Positions 50,026 through 57,399 of a DNA stretch of 64,000 nt are shown here, in pieces. The DNA comes from Nocardia beijingensis NBRC 16342 (GTDB taxonomy: Bacteria; Actinomycetota; Actinomycetes; Mycobacteriales; Mycobacteriaceae), in assembly GCF_001612785.1 (NCBI RefSeq), contig NZ_BDBC01000020.1:124001-188000 (forward strand), read 5' to 3'. The number at the start of each line of letters is the position of its first letter. The stretch's first letter is position 1. The notes beneath the pieces were generated by a model. It made no database searches, was not told the origin of the DNA, and saw nothing but the letters and a program-made list of their open reading frames with translations. A program made the translations under genes and the position numbers.

Positions 50026-50664
50026 ATGCCTGACAGACGCCTTTCCGCCCTTCGTCGCCCCTCGCTCCGCGAAACCGTCACCGTCGGATTCGCCGCCGCC
50101 GGTGTCGTGGCCGTGGCCGCCTGCTCCGCGGCGTCCGTTGCCGACAACAGCGTCCCGTCTCGCATCGCCATGGTGGCCGAGCAGCAGCCGGAGGCCGTCG
50201 CCGCTCCGGTCGCCGCCGAGGTCGCCGCGCCGGCCGCCGAGGCGATCCCCGCACCGATGCCCGCGCCCGCGCCTGCGCCTGCGCCGGCCCCCGCTCCCGC
50301 TCCCGAGCCTGCCCCGATGCCCGCCCCGGCCCCGCCGGTCTACCCGGACAACCTGGACGGCTGGATCCGCCAGGCGCTGGACATCATGTCGGCGAACGGC
50401 ATCCCCGGCACCTACAACGGCATCTACCGCAACATCATGCGTGAGTCGACCGGCAACCCCCAGGCCATCAACCTGTGGGACTCCAACGCGGCCATGGGCA
50501 TCCCGTCCAAGGGCCTGCTCCAGGTGATCGACCCCACCTTCGCCGCCTACCACGTCGCCGGCACGCCCTTCGACATCTGGGATCCGGTCGCCAACATCGT
50601 CGCCGCCTGCAACTACGCGGCGCACCGCTACGGCTCGATGGACAACGTCAGCAGCGCGTACTGA
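50026..50664 (+). CDS. Secreted lytic transglycosylase (SLT domain) with Pro/Ala-rich stalk
   Basis: This 212-residue protein has an N-terminal hydrophobic segment with ACSAAS (possible lipobox, VAVAAC), then a long disordered stalk of Pro-Ala repeats (about residues 60-105). A C-terminal SLT/lysozyme-like domain follows with NGIYRNIMRESTGNPQAINL, SKGLLQVIDPTFAAYH and ANIVAACNYAAHRYG; the Glu in MRES is the expected catalytic acid. It would cleave peptidoglycan glycan strands outside the membrane. It resembles resuscitation-factor-like enzymes but belongs to the SLT family. ATG 50026 gives a normal signal sequence; the upstream frame is not coding-like. Confidence 0.85.
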   Translation: MPDRRLSALRRPSLRETVTVGFAAAGVVAVAACSAASVADNSVPSRIAMVAEQQPEAVAAPVAAEVAAPAAEAIPAPMPAPAPAPAPAPAPAPEPAPMPAPAPPVYPDNLDGWIRQALDIMSANGIPGTYNGIYRNIMRESTGNPQAINLWDSNAAMGIPSKGLLQVIDPTFAAYHVAGTPFDIWDPVANIVAACNYAAHRYGSMDNVSSAY

Positions 50665-50672
50665 GCCATCCC

Positions 50673-50712
50673 GCCACGCAGCCTCCCCATCCACCGATGG
50701 GGAGGCTGTGGC
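50673..50712 (+). terminator. Hairpin terminator after the transglycosylase gene
   Basis: A 13-bp stem (50679-50691 with 50696-50708, 4-base loop) extended by a 4-bp outer stem across a two-base bulge lies just after the stop. Confidence 0.75.
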
Positions 50713-50836
50713 GCTTTCCGGCCGATCGGCGCCGTCGGCCCGGCGCGTCCGTCCGGCTCCGGGCCGTGCGCCGGGCGATCGACGGGCCGAGCTCCGGCCA
50801 TAATGGTCGGCACACCTGCGACCACTGGACATTGCC

Positions 50837-51151
50837 GTGACCGACTACGCACACAGCGACGCGGCGGCCAAGAGCCGCGCCGAGAAGGCGCGCCGGCTGG
50901 CGACCTACCTCTGGCACCGAGGCATCACCGAATCCGAGGTGCTCGCGATGCCCGCGCCGGTTCGGCTCAAACTGGCCAGGGCCGCCGGGACGAATCCGCC
51001 GAGCACCGACGAGACCTGGACCGTGGCCGCGCGGCTGCTGACCGAGAAGGACGACTGGGCCGCCCGCCATCCGCGACATCCCGCGGCGCGGCGAGAGCAC
51101 ACCGACGAGAAACTGCTCTGGGTGAAGCCGCCGATCACGCCGTGGTCCTGA
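50837..51151 (+). CDS. Conserved hypothetical 104-residue protein
   Basis: This small soluble protein begins at GTG 50837 and is mostly helical and charged: SRAEKARRLATYLWHRGITE, LAMPAPVRLKLARAAGTNPP, TWTVAARLLTEKDDWAARHP. It ends in a basic, Trp-containing tail (LLWVKPPITPWS). It has no signal peptide or cysteines. I do not recognise a family. Codon use is normal for the window, so it is likely a real gene; the first half looks like a compact three-helix unit. Confidence 0.65.
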   Translation: MTDYAHSDAAAKSRAEKARRLATYLWHRGITESEVLAMPAPVRLKLARAAGTNPPSTDETWTVAARLLTEKDDWAARHPRHPAARREHTDEKLLWVKPPITPWS

Positions 51152-51218
51152 AGTTCAGCGTAAAACGCTGTGCTGCAAGGCTTTCCACGTCTACTACAGA
51201 CTTCCGTAGAGTGGAGTC

Positions 51219-51248
51219 ATGCACCAGCGGACCCAGCCGTCGCGATGA
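51219..51248 (+). CDS. Possible leaderless 9-codon upstream ORF coupled to the DUF1992 gene
   Basis: ATG 51219 lies 6 bases after a -10-like box TAGAGT (51207-51212), so it would be the first codon of a leaderless transcript. It encodes MHQRTQPSR and its TGA overlaps the ATG of the DUF1992 gene as ATGA. The DUF1992 gene has no ribosome binding site, which fits coupled translation from this ORF. Evidence is positional only. Confidence 0.45.
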   Translation: MHQRTQPSR

Positions 51249-51772
51249 CCGAGCGCAAGCCGCCGAAGCAGACCTTCGAATCGTGGGTCGACAAACAGAT
51301 CCGCGAGGCGGCCGAGCGCGGCGAATTCGACAATCTGCCCGGCACCGGCAAGCCGATTCCCGGCGTCGGCGCCACTCCCGACGAGGACTGGTGGCTGCGC
51401 GCGTATCTGCGCCGCGAAGGAGTCAGCGGTGACGCGCTGCTTCCTCCGTCGCTGTTGCTGCGACGCGATATCGAGCACCTGCCCGAGACCGTGCGCGACG
51501 CGACCGGCGAACGGGAGGTGCGTGCCGCCGTGAGCGAACTCAACAAGCGCATCGTGGACTGGCTGCGGATGCCGCAAGGACCGTTCGTCCCGATCGCTCC
51601 GGTGAACGCGGACGAGATCGTCGAGCAATGGCGGCACGCGCGCGAAGCCGAGCGGCACCAGCGCGCGCGGCCCGGCAGTGCGGCCACCCGGACGCAGGAC
51701 GACCGGACAGCGCCGCGCCCGCGCCGCCGGTGGTGGCATCGATGGCGGCGGCACGACGCCGAAGCCGGATAG
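51245..51772 (+). CDS. DUF1992 (DnaJ C28-like) domain protein
   Basis: This 175-residue protein has the DUF1992 signature near the N-terminus: FESWVDKQIREAAERGEFDN, LPGTGKPIPGV and DWWLRAYLRREGVSGDALLP, then ETVRDATGEREVRAAVSELN. The C-terminal ~40 residues are Arg/Trp-rich and disordered. The domain is shared with the DNAJC28 family and has no established biochemical role. ATG 51245 has no good ribosome binding site; it is more likely translated from the short upstream ORF whose stop overlaps it. It sits before the divergent MarR/pirin pair. Confidence 0.85.
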   Translation: MTERKPPKQTFESWVDKQIREAAERGEFDNLPGTGKPIPGVGATPDEDWWLRAYLRREGVSGDALLPPSLLLRRDIEHLPETVRDATGEREVRAAVSELNKRIVDWLRMPQGPFVPIAPVNADEIVEQWRHAREAERHQRARPGSAATRTQDDRTAPRPRRRWWHRWRRHDAEAG

Positions 51773-51792
51773 CGGCGAGTGGCGTCCGGCGC

Positions 51793-52257
51793 TCAGGCGC
51801 CGAGTTCGGTGACCTGCTCCACCTCGGCGATCACCTTGTCCGCCAGCGCGCGCAGCGCCCGCGCCTCACCCGGCGTCATCAACTCGACGAAGACGCGACG
51901 GACCAGATCGACGTGATTGGGCGCGGCCCGCTCCAGCGCGACGCGCCCTTCCGGCGTGAGCTGCACGATGATGCCGCGGGCATCCTCTTCGGCGGGCCGC
52001 CGCTCGACCAGTCCGCGTGCGTCCATCCTGGCCAGATGCTTGGACAACCGGCTCTTCTCCCAGCACACCTCGGTGGCCAGCTCCTTGGCGCGCAGGCACC
52101 CGTTGGGGGCCGCCGACAACGCCACCATCAACTCGTAGTCCGCCAGGGACAGGCCGTCCTCGGCCAGTCCGGCGGAGATCGCCCCGTCCAAACGCTGGCG
52201 CAGCCGCACGTAGGCCTGCCACGTCGCCTGCTCGTCGTCACTCAACCACCGGACCAT
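51793..52257 (-). CDS. MarR-family transcriptional regulator
   Basis: This 154-residue regulator has the MarR winged helix: LADYELMVALSAAPNGCLRA, KELATEVCWEKSRLSKHLAR as the recognition helix region and GLVERRPAEEDARGIIVQLT as the wing. The lone Cys in EVCWEKS could be redox-active but this is not typical. ATG 52257 lies 8 bases after TACACT on the minus strand (52266-52271), a leaderless arrangement. It is divergent from the pirin gene with a shared 58-base region holding a GTTGGT-N10-ACCAAC repeat. Confidence 0.88.
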   Translation of the reverse strand: MVRWLSDDEQATWQAYVRLRQRLDGAISAGLAEDGLSLADYELMVALSAAPNGCLRAKELATEVCWEKSRLSKHLARMDARGLVERRPAEEDARGIIVQLTPEGRVALERAAPNHVDLVRRVFVELMTPGEARALRALADKVIAEVEQVTELGA

Positions 52258-52277
52258 GGGAATGAAGTGTAGTCACG

Positions 52278-52299
52278 GTTGGTTGACATGGACACCAAC
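52278..52299. promoter_or_regulatory. Candidate MarR operator between marR-type gene and pirin
   Basis: GTTGGT-N10-ACCAAC is a perfect 6-bp inverted repeat in the 58-base divergent region, with TTGACA inside its spacer. It is well placed for the adjacent MarR protein to control both genes. Confidence 0.5.
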
Positions 52300-52315
52300 T
52301 CCCGAGGAGGTCCCG

Positions 52316-53293
52316 ATGCCCGCCGTCACCGTTCCCGACATCATGGTCCTGCCACGCCTCCCCCGCACCGACGCGACCCTGCGCGAACGGCCGGTCCGCA
52401 GCGTGGTCACCGCGCACCGACAGCGCGAAGGCGCCGGATTCGAGGTGCGCAGGCCGTTCCCCAGCATGGATCTGCGCACGGCCGATCCGTTCATCCTGCT
52501 CGATCAGATGGGCCCGGTCGCCTATGAACCGCACGAGGCCAAGGGCGCGCCGTGGCATCCGCACCGCGGCTTCGAGACGGTCACCTACATGCTCGACGGC
52601 ACCATGGTGCACCACGACTCGCAGGGCGGCGGCGGCGTCATCGCCGAAGGCGACACCCAATGGATGACCGCGGGCTCCGGCATCCTGCACGACGAGGTCC
52701 CGCCGGAGGAGATGGTCGCCTCGGGCGGCTTGTTCCACGGCATCCAACTCTGGGTGAACCTGCCGCGCGCGCTCAAGTTCGCCACGCCGCGCTACCAGGA
52801 TCTGCGCGCTCGTGAACTGACCCTGGTGAGTTCGCACGACGGCGGCGCGCTGGTCCGCCTCATCGCCGGTGAGGTCGGCGGATTCACCGGTCCCGGTTCG
52901 ACATACACCCCGATCGCCTACGCCCACGCGTCGATCACATCCGGCGGAATCCTGGAAACGCCGTGGCCGCAAGATTTCACGGCGATGGCGTACGTGCTGT
53001 CGGGCAGCGGCGCGGTCGGCGCGGAGCGCAGGCCACTGGCCGAGGGGCAGCTCGCCGTCTTCGGTCCGGGAGACGCGATCAGCGTGACCGCCGATGCGCG
53101 CCAAGACAATCGGACCGGGGCGCTGGAAGTCCTGCTGCTCGGTGGACGCCCGATCCGGGAACCGGTGGTGCAGTACGGGCCGTTCGTGATGAACACGCGC
53201 GCGGAGATCATCGAAGCGATGGAGGACTACCAGGCCGGGCGCATGGGAAACATCCCCGCCGAACACATCCGCGGCGCCGGGACGACCGCCTGA
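52316..53293 (+). CDS. Pirin family protein
   Basis: This 325-residue bicupin has the pirin metal site in the N-terminal cupin: PWHPHRGFETVTYMLDG with two His, HHDSQG and the later Glu in HDEVPPEEM. The C-terminal cupin has FTAMAYVLSGSGAVG. Bacterial pirins bind Fe or other metals; some have quercetin-dioxygenase-like activity and others are regulatory. ATG 52316 has a GGAGG six bases upstream (52306-52310), which decides the start. Its divergent MarR partner suggests it is induced by a small-molecule signal. Confidence 0.92.
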   Translation: MPAVTVPDIMVLPRLPRTDATLRERPVRSVVTAHRQREGAGFEVRRPFPSMDLRTADPFILLDQMGPVAYEPHEAKGAPWHPHRGFETVTYMLDGTMVHHDSQGGGGVIAEGDTQWMTAGSGILHDEVPPEEMVASGGLFHGIQLWVNLPRALKFATPRYQDLRARELTLVSSHDGGALVRLIAGEVGGFTGPGSTYTPIAYAHASITSGGILETPWPQDFTAMAYVLSGSGAVGAERRPLAEGQLAVFGPGDAISVTADARQDNRTGALEVLLLGGRPIREPVVQYGPFVMNTRAEIIEAMEDYQAGRMGNIPAEHIRGAGTTA

Positions 53294-53428
53294 GCGGCCG
53301 CACCGGGTGCGATCCCCTAATCCCCTAGTTCCGTCCCCCCGAGGTTGACAACGGAGCGGCCCGTCACAACAGTGGATGCGGCGTCCGGTCGGACGCCCAT
53401 CCACCGCAGCAACCACACAGAGGAATAC

Positions 53429-53725
53429 ATGAACGTTCGCCGGCTCTCCGTCAGCGCGGCCGTCGCGGGATTGACCTTTCTCGCGGCTCCCGCCGCCCTA
53501 GCCGCCCCTCCGTCCGGATCCGCCGGAACCGGCTCCTCGGCCGTCGACACCGGCTCCGCCGCGACCGGCTCGGCCGGTCTGTCGCAGACCGGCTCGGCCG
53601 GTGGCGCCTACGCCAACTGCGACGACGCCCGCGCCGCCGGACACGCGCCGCTGTTCCGCGGTGAGCCGGGCTACGGCCCGCACCTGGATCCCGACGGCGA
53701 CGGCTTCGCCTGCCCGACGGTCTGA
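53429..53725 (+). CDS. Secreted excalibur calcium-binding protein with GS-rich linker
   Basis: This 98-residue precursor has a Sec signal peptide ([20 protein letters not shown], cleavage after ALA), a Gly/Ser-rich linker with [10 protein letters not shown] repeats and a C-terminal excalibur domain: [20 protein letters not shown] and [12 protein letters not shown], with the DxDxDG loop that binds calcium and two Cys. ATG 53429 is preceded by AGAGGAA. Excalibur domains are found on extracellular enzymes and nucleases. The linker is very like that in the small secreted protein at 47377-47628. Its function beyond calcium binding is unknown. Confidence 0.85.
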   Translation: MNVRRLSVSAAVAGLTFLAAPAALAAPPSGSAGTGSSAVDTGSAATGSAGLSQTGSAGGAYANCDDARAAGHAPLFRGEPGYGPHLDPDGDGFACPTV

Positions 53726-53734
53726 ACCGACCGC

Positions 53735-53780
53735 GAAACGACGACACCCGGTGGGCACAGCCACCGGGTGTCGTCGTTTC
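53735..53780. terminator. Long bidirectional hairpin terminator
   Basis: A perfect 20-bp stem (53735-53754 with 53761-53780, 6-base loop) lies between the excalibur gene and the convergent DUF3618 gene. Confidence 0.9.
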
Positions 53781-53786
53781 CGCAGC

Positions 53787-54008
53787 TCAGCGGAAGATCT
53801 TGAGCAGCACCAGCCCGACCACGACGGCGGCTGCGCCGATCAGGCTGTATTTCACCTTCGGCTCGTTCAGCTTCGAGACCACGATCTGCTTGGTGTCGTC
53901 CGCGATGCGATGCGGGTCCGCGCGTACCGCGAGTTCGTCGAGCGTGCTCGCCAGCCGAGTGCGGGCGGCCTCGATCTCCTGCTCGATCCGCTCGGTATCC
54001 CTTGCCAC
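53787..54008 (-). CDS. DUF3618 membrane protein
   Basis: This 73-residue protein matches the DUF3618 family: an N-terminal helix [20 protein letters not shown], then [20 protein letters not shown] and a C-terminal membrane helix [23 protein letters not shown] 54008 has a strong AGGAGGG upstream. It occupies the Rv2520c position, divergent from bcp. Function unknown; the single C-terminal helix suggests it is a tail-anchored membrane protein. Confidence 0.88.
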   Translation of the reverse strand: MARDTERIEQEIEAARTRLASTLDELAVRADPHRIADDTKQIVVSKLNEPKVKYSLIGAAAVVVGLVLLKIFR

Positions 54009-54173
54009 GTTCCACCCTCCTGTTGTCGATTGCCGCGCCCGGTGCGCGAATCACGCCGCACGCTCGGCCGTTCGCGCAGCACCCGGGCACGCGGACGAGT
54101 CTATCCGCCGCCACGCGGCGCGATCCGGCCGCGCGCTGATCTCCGGTCGGAACCTTCGGATACCGTGCTGGAG

Positions 54174-54647
54174 GTGACCACCAACCAACGACTCTCCCCG
54201 GGCGACACCGCCCCCGACTTCACCCTCCCCGACGCCGACGGCAAGAACGTCTCGCTGTCGGACTACCGCGGTCGCAAGGTGATCGTGTACTTCTACCCCG
54301 CCGCGAGCACGCCCGGCTGCACCAAGCAGGCCTGCGATTTCCGCGACAACCTGGCCGACCTGGACGGCGCAGGCATCGACGTGGTCGGCATCTCGCCGGA
54401 CAAGCCCGCCAAGCTGGCCAAGTTCCGCGACACGGAGGGGCTGACCTTCCCGCTGCTGTCGGATCCCGATCGCGCCGTGCTGACCGCCTGGGGCGCGTAC
54501 GGCGAGAAGACCATGTACGGCAAGACTGTCGTCGGCGTCATCCGCTCGACCTTCCTGGTGGACGAAGCGGGCAAGATCGCCCTCGCGCAGTACAACGTCC
54601 GCGCCACAGGTCACGTCGCCAAGCTGCGCCGCGACCTGTCGGTGTAG
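54174..54647 (+). CDS. bcp: Thiol peroxidase Bcp (peroxiredoxin Q type)
   Basis: This 157-residue thioredoxin-dependent peroxidase has [40 protein letters not shown] and [15 protein letters not shown]. Cys49 is the peroxidatic residue and Cys54 the likely resolving residue. It reduces hydrogen peroxide and organic peroxides. Two upstream GTGs are possible (54165 and 54174). 54174 is chosen because TACCGT (54161-54166) ends 7 bases before it, giving a leaderless start, and the protein then has the same length as mycobacterial Bcp (Rv2521). Confidence 0.95.
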   Translation: MTTNQRLSPGDTAPDFTLPDADGKNVSLSDYRGRKVIVYFYPAASTPGCTKQACDFRDNLADLDGAGIDVVGISPDKPAKLAKFRDTEGLTFPLLSDPDRAVLTAWGAYGEKTMYGKTVVGVIRSTFLVDEAGKIALAQYNVRATGHVAKLRRDLSV

Positions 54648-54664
54648 CTGCCTGGCAGCGAAAA

Positions 54665-54689
54665 GCCCGGCGCCGCAGGGGCGCCGGGC
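54665..54689. terminator. Bidirectional hairpin terminator after bcp
   Basis: A perfect 10-bp stem (54665-54674 with 54680-54689, 5-base loop) lies between bcp and the convergent gene ending at 54704. Confidence 0.8.
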
Positions 54690-54703
54690 CGGAGTCGGGT
54701 GGA

Positions 54704-55930
54704 TCAAGCCTGCAATACCTGCTGGGCGGCCCATTGCGCCATCAGGCGAAGGTGCTCGTCCCACCAGTCCGCCGCTTCCGGGGTGAACGCCGCGGGCGGT
54801 GGGGCCTCACCGGGGAACAGCAACGCGCCGTCGGGCGCGCCCACCTGGCGATCGGACGGGATTCCGGTCCCCGGGACGAGCGGCTCCGGCGCCTCTTGCT
54901 CCGGCGCGGCCGGGGCATCGGCGGCGACCAGCGGCAGCGGATGGTGCCGCGGGACCTGTCCCCAGCGCTGGTCCGGAAGCCACACCCCGGTCGTGGTGGC
55001 GTCGCCACCGTGCGGGCCGTCGAACGACTCGTCCGCCTCGGTGTCGGCCGGCCGGACCGGCTCCACCGGATGCGTCGCTCCGGCGCCCTCGATCCTGGCG
55101 TCGGTCACGACGGTCGGCACCGACCGGGAGGAATCGTTCAGCAGGTAGCTGCCGCCGATGACCATGCCGCTGGCCAGCACACCGGCCGCGGCGAACACCG
55201 CGACCCCGCCGCGCGGCCGAGCCGGCTCGCTCGCGGGCTTGGCATAGCTGTCCTGTTCCAGCCGTGCGCTCAACGCCGCGCCCGCGGCGGAGGCGAAAGC
55301 GCCTACCGTGCAGGGGATCACCGGAGCCCCGAATTTCTCGACCGCCGTCAGCACGGCCGAGCCCGCGCCCGCCGAGCCGATCAGCGCCACCGCGTCGGGC
55401 CGCGCGCCGGCCGCGTCCAGCTGATCCCACGCGGCCGTGACACCCATGCCGAGCGATCGCGGGGTCGCCCGGCCCGCCTGCCCCACGGCGGCGAGCACCC
55501 GGCGGCGGCCCCGGTCGACCAAGGTGAACGCGTGGTGCCCTGGCACCACCTCGCACACCAGGAGGTTGTCGTAGGCGTCGAGCCACGTCATCATGCTCGC
55601 CACGCTCAGGTGGGCGGATTTCACCGAGACCATCGAAGCGCTGTGCCACCGGCCCGCCGCCAACCTGGTCACGATGGCGCGCCGCTCGGCGGCGTCGCGA
55701 TAGGCGACCGCCACGCCACCGACTTCTCGCTCCGCGCCGAGCCCAGCGGCCACGGCGTCCAGCGCGGCCTCCACCGCCGCGGCCACGTCCGCCTTGCTGT
55801 CGCCACCGGTTCGCTCGACCCGGCGCAGCAGCACCCGATCGGCCAGCTTCCTGCCGTCGGCCAGCGCCACCGCGTGCACGGCACCGCGTTCGGTCGAAAC
55901 GCCGAGAGTCACCACAGATTCAGCTACCAC
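54704..55930 (-). CDS. Membrane protein with actin-like-fold N-terminal domain, unknown function
   Basis: This 408-residue protein has an N-terminal domain (about residues 1-230) that resembles an Hsp70/actin-type nucleotide fold: VTLGVSTERGAVHAVALADG at the start, ALIGSAGAGSAVLTAVEKFG as a possible phosphate-2 region and GAPVIPCTVGAFASAAGAAL. A single membrane helix follows (about 245-268, GVAVFAAAGVLASGMVIGG). The C-terminal ~140 residues are Pro/Ala-rich and probably outside the membrane. Mycobacterial relatives of this layout are annotated DUF7159-like and uncharacterised. GTG 55930 is the start. The ATPase fold is a visual impression, not tested. Confidence 0.65.
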   Translation of the reverse strand: MVAESVVTLGVSTERGAVHAVALADGRKLADRVLLRRVERTGGDSKADVAAAVEAALDAVAAGLGAEREVGGVAVAYRDAAERRAIVTRLAAGRWHSASMVSVKSAHLSVASMMTWLDAYDNLLVCEVVPGHHAFTLVDRGRRRVLAAVGQAGRATPRSLGMGVTAAWDQLDAAGARPDAVALIGSAGAGSAVLTAVEKFGAPVIPCTVGAFASAAGAALSARLEQDSYAKPASEPARPRGGVAVFAAAGVLASGMVIGGSYLLNDSSRSVPTVVTDARIEGAGATHPVEPVRPADTEADESFDGPHGGDATTTGVWLPDQRWGQVPRHHPLPLVAADAPAAPEQEAPEPLVPGTGIPSDRQVGAPDGALLFPGEAPPPAAFTPEAADWWDEHLRLMAQWAAQQVLQA

Positions 55931-56149
55931 TGATCACGCCTTCCCTCTGTGCATTGACCGAGCTCACGGGCTTGCCGAAAGCCATGAGCCCCATGGATTC
56001 CCCTGCTCGGAACACACGTCGCGATGCACGCGCGCTCGGTATAGGTTCGATGCCGCATCGGTTACGGATGGGTAGCGGAAATCCAGCCGACTGGACGGGA
56101 ACGACGGATGCGCGTATCGCACGCTTGTCCCTACCGTTAGCCTGGATGC

Positions 56150-56848
56150 GTGGAAGTACGCGCGGAGGCCAGGGTGAAGCACCGTCTGGACCCTGCGTTG
56201 GAGCTGCAGGCCGACCCACAGGAGCTCATGCCGCGACGCCGGCCGACGCAGGAACGTAGCAAACGAAAGTTCGACGCCTTACTCCAGGCGTCCAGGGAAC
56301 TGCTCGTCGAGGTCGGGTTCGAGTCGTTCACCTGTGAAGAGGTGGCGGCAAGGGCGGAGGTGCCGATCGGCACGCTGTATCAGTTCTTCGCCAACAAGTA
56401 CGTCATCGTCTGTGAGCTGAATCGCCAAGACCTGGTTGCCGTTTCCCAGGAGCTGGCCGACTTCCACGGTGAGATTCCCTCGCTGGACTGGTTGCGGCAC
56501 ATGAACCAGTTCGTCGACCACCTGGCCAACCTCTGGATGACCGACCCGTCCCGGCGGGAGGTGTGGCTGGCCATGCAGTCCACGCCGTCCACCCGGGCTA
56601 CCGGGGCGATCCACGAGAAGCAGTTCGCCGAGGTCGTCTCGCAGATGCTGCGCCCGCTCACGCCGCGCACGCCGCGGGCACGGCGCACCATGATGGCCGA
56701 AGTGCTGGTGCACGTGGTCTATTCGATGCTCAACTTCTCCGTGCAGGACGAGCAGAGCAGCGCCGAAGCGGTCGCCGAACTCAAGCGGCTGATGGTCGCC
56801 TACCTGCTGGTCGCGGAGAAGGAATCCCGCACCGGCGGCCAAGGATAA
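56150..56848 (+). CDS. TetR-family regulator next to acpS-fas
   Basis: This 232-residue regulator has an N-terminal ~35-residue extension and a TetR helix-turn-helix at about residues 38-80 (FDALLQASRELLVEVGFESF, TCEEVAARAEVPIGTLYQFF). The ligand domain is helical with ATGAIHEKQFAEVVSQMLRP. It is not FasR by sequence, although it converges on the acpS-fas operon. GTG 56150 lies 6 bases after TAGCCT (56138-56143), a leaderless arrangement. Its target is unknown; fatty acid synthesis is suggested only by position. Confidence 0.86.
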   Translation: MEVRAEARVKHRLDPALELQADPQELMPRRRPTQERSKRKFDALLQASRELLVEVGFESFTCEEVAARAEVPIGTLYQFFANKYVIVCELNRQDLVAVSQELADFHGEIPSLDWLRHMNQFVDHLANLWMTDPSRREVWLAMQSTPSTRATGAIHEKQFAEVVSQMLRPLTPRTPRARRTMMAEVLVHVVYSMLNFSVQDEQSSAEAVAELKRLMVAYLLVAEKESRTGGQG

Positions 56849-56849
56849 C

Positions 56850-56879
56850 CGGTGGTCCCGGCCGCGACCGGGACCACCG
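56850..56879. terminator. Bidirectional hairpin terminator between TetR and acpS
   Basis: A perfect 12-bp stem (56850-56861 with 56868-56879, 6-base loop) lies between the TetR stop and the acpS stop. Confidence 0.85.
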
Positions 56880-56885
56880 CGCTGC

Positions 56886-57323
56886 TCAACCGGCGCTGTC
56901 GCGGCCTTCGATGAGGTCGGCCAGCTCGCCCGGGTCCTCCAGCACCACCATGGCGGCGGCGGTGTCGCCGTCGTGCGTCAGCGAGAGGTGGACCCGCACC
57001 CGAGGCAGGAATTCCGCGGCCAGGCCGTGCAGCTTGATGCTCGGCCTGCCCCACGCGTCGTTGACCACCTCGATCAGCGGATACGGGTTGTCCCCGATCT
57101 GCGGGCGGCGGGCGAACCGCGACGACGCCCATGCTTTGAGCACCGCCTCCTTCGCCGCCCACCGCGCCGCGTAGCTGCGCGCCGGGTCGGTCCCTTTGCT
57201 CTGGCAGTAGCGCCGCTCTCCCGCGGTGAAACTTTCCCGGAGCATGGTCGTTCCGGCGCGTTCGAGCTGTTCGGCGAACTCGGAGATGGTCACCAAGTCC
57301 AAGCCGATACCGAGGATCGTCAT
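56886..57323 (-). CDS. acpS: Holo-[acyl-carrier-protein] synthase
   Basis: This 145-residue phosphopantetheinyl transferase has GIGLDLVTISEFAEQLERAG with the metal-binding Asp, and RSYAARWAAKEAVLKAWASS with the second acid and active-site Lys. It transfers the 4'-phosphopantetheine arm of CoA to the ACP domain of the fatty acid synthase. It lies 76 bases downstream of fas on the same strand, as in Rv2523c-Rv2524c. The bacterial type I synthase lacks its own transferase domain, so this gene completes it. Confidence 0.95.
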   Translation of the reverse strand: MTILGIGLDLVTISEFAEQLERAGTTMLRESFTAGERRYCQSKGTDPARSYAARWAAKEAVLKAWASSRFARRPQIGDNPYPLIEVVNDAWGRPSIKLHGLAAEFLPRVRVHLSLTHDGDTAAAMVVLEDPGELADLIEGRDSAG

Positions 57324-57399
57324 AGGCGGGCAGCCTACGACGTGCCCGGCGCGCCCGCGCGCGGACCCGGCGCGGCGAGTTGCCCCGCCGCGCTTCCGG

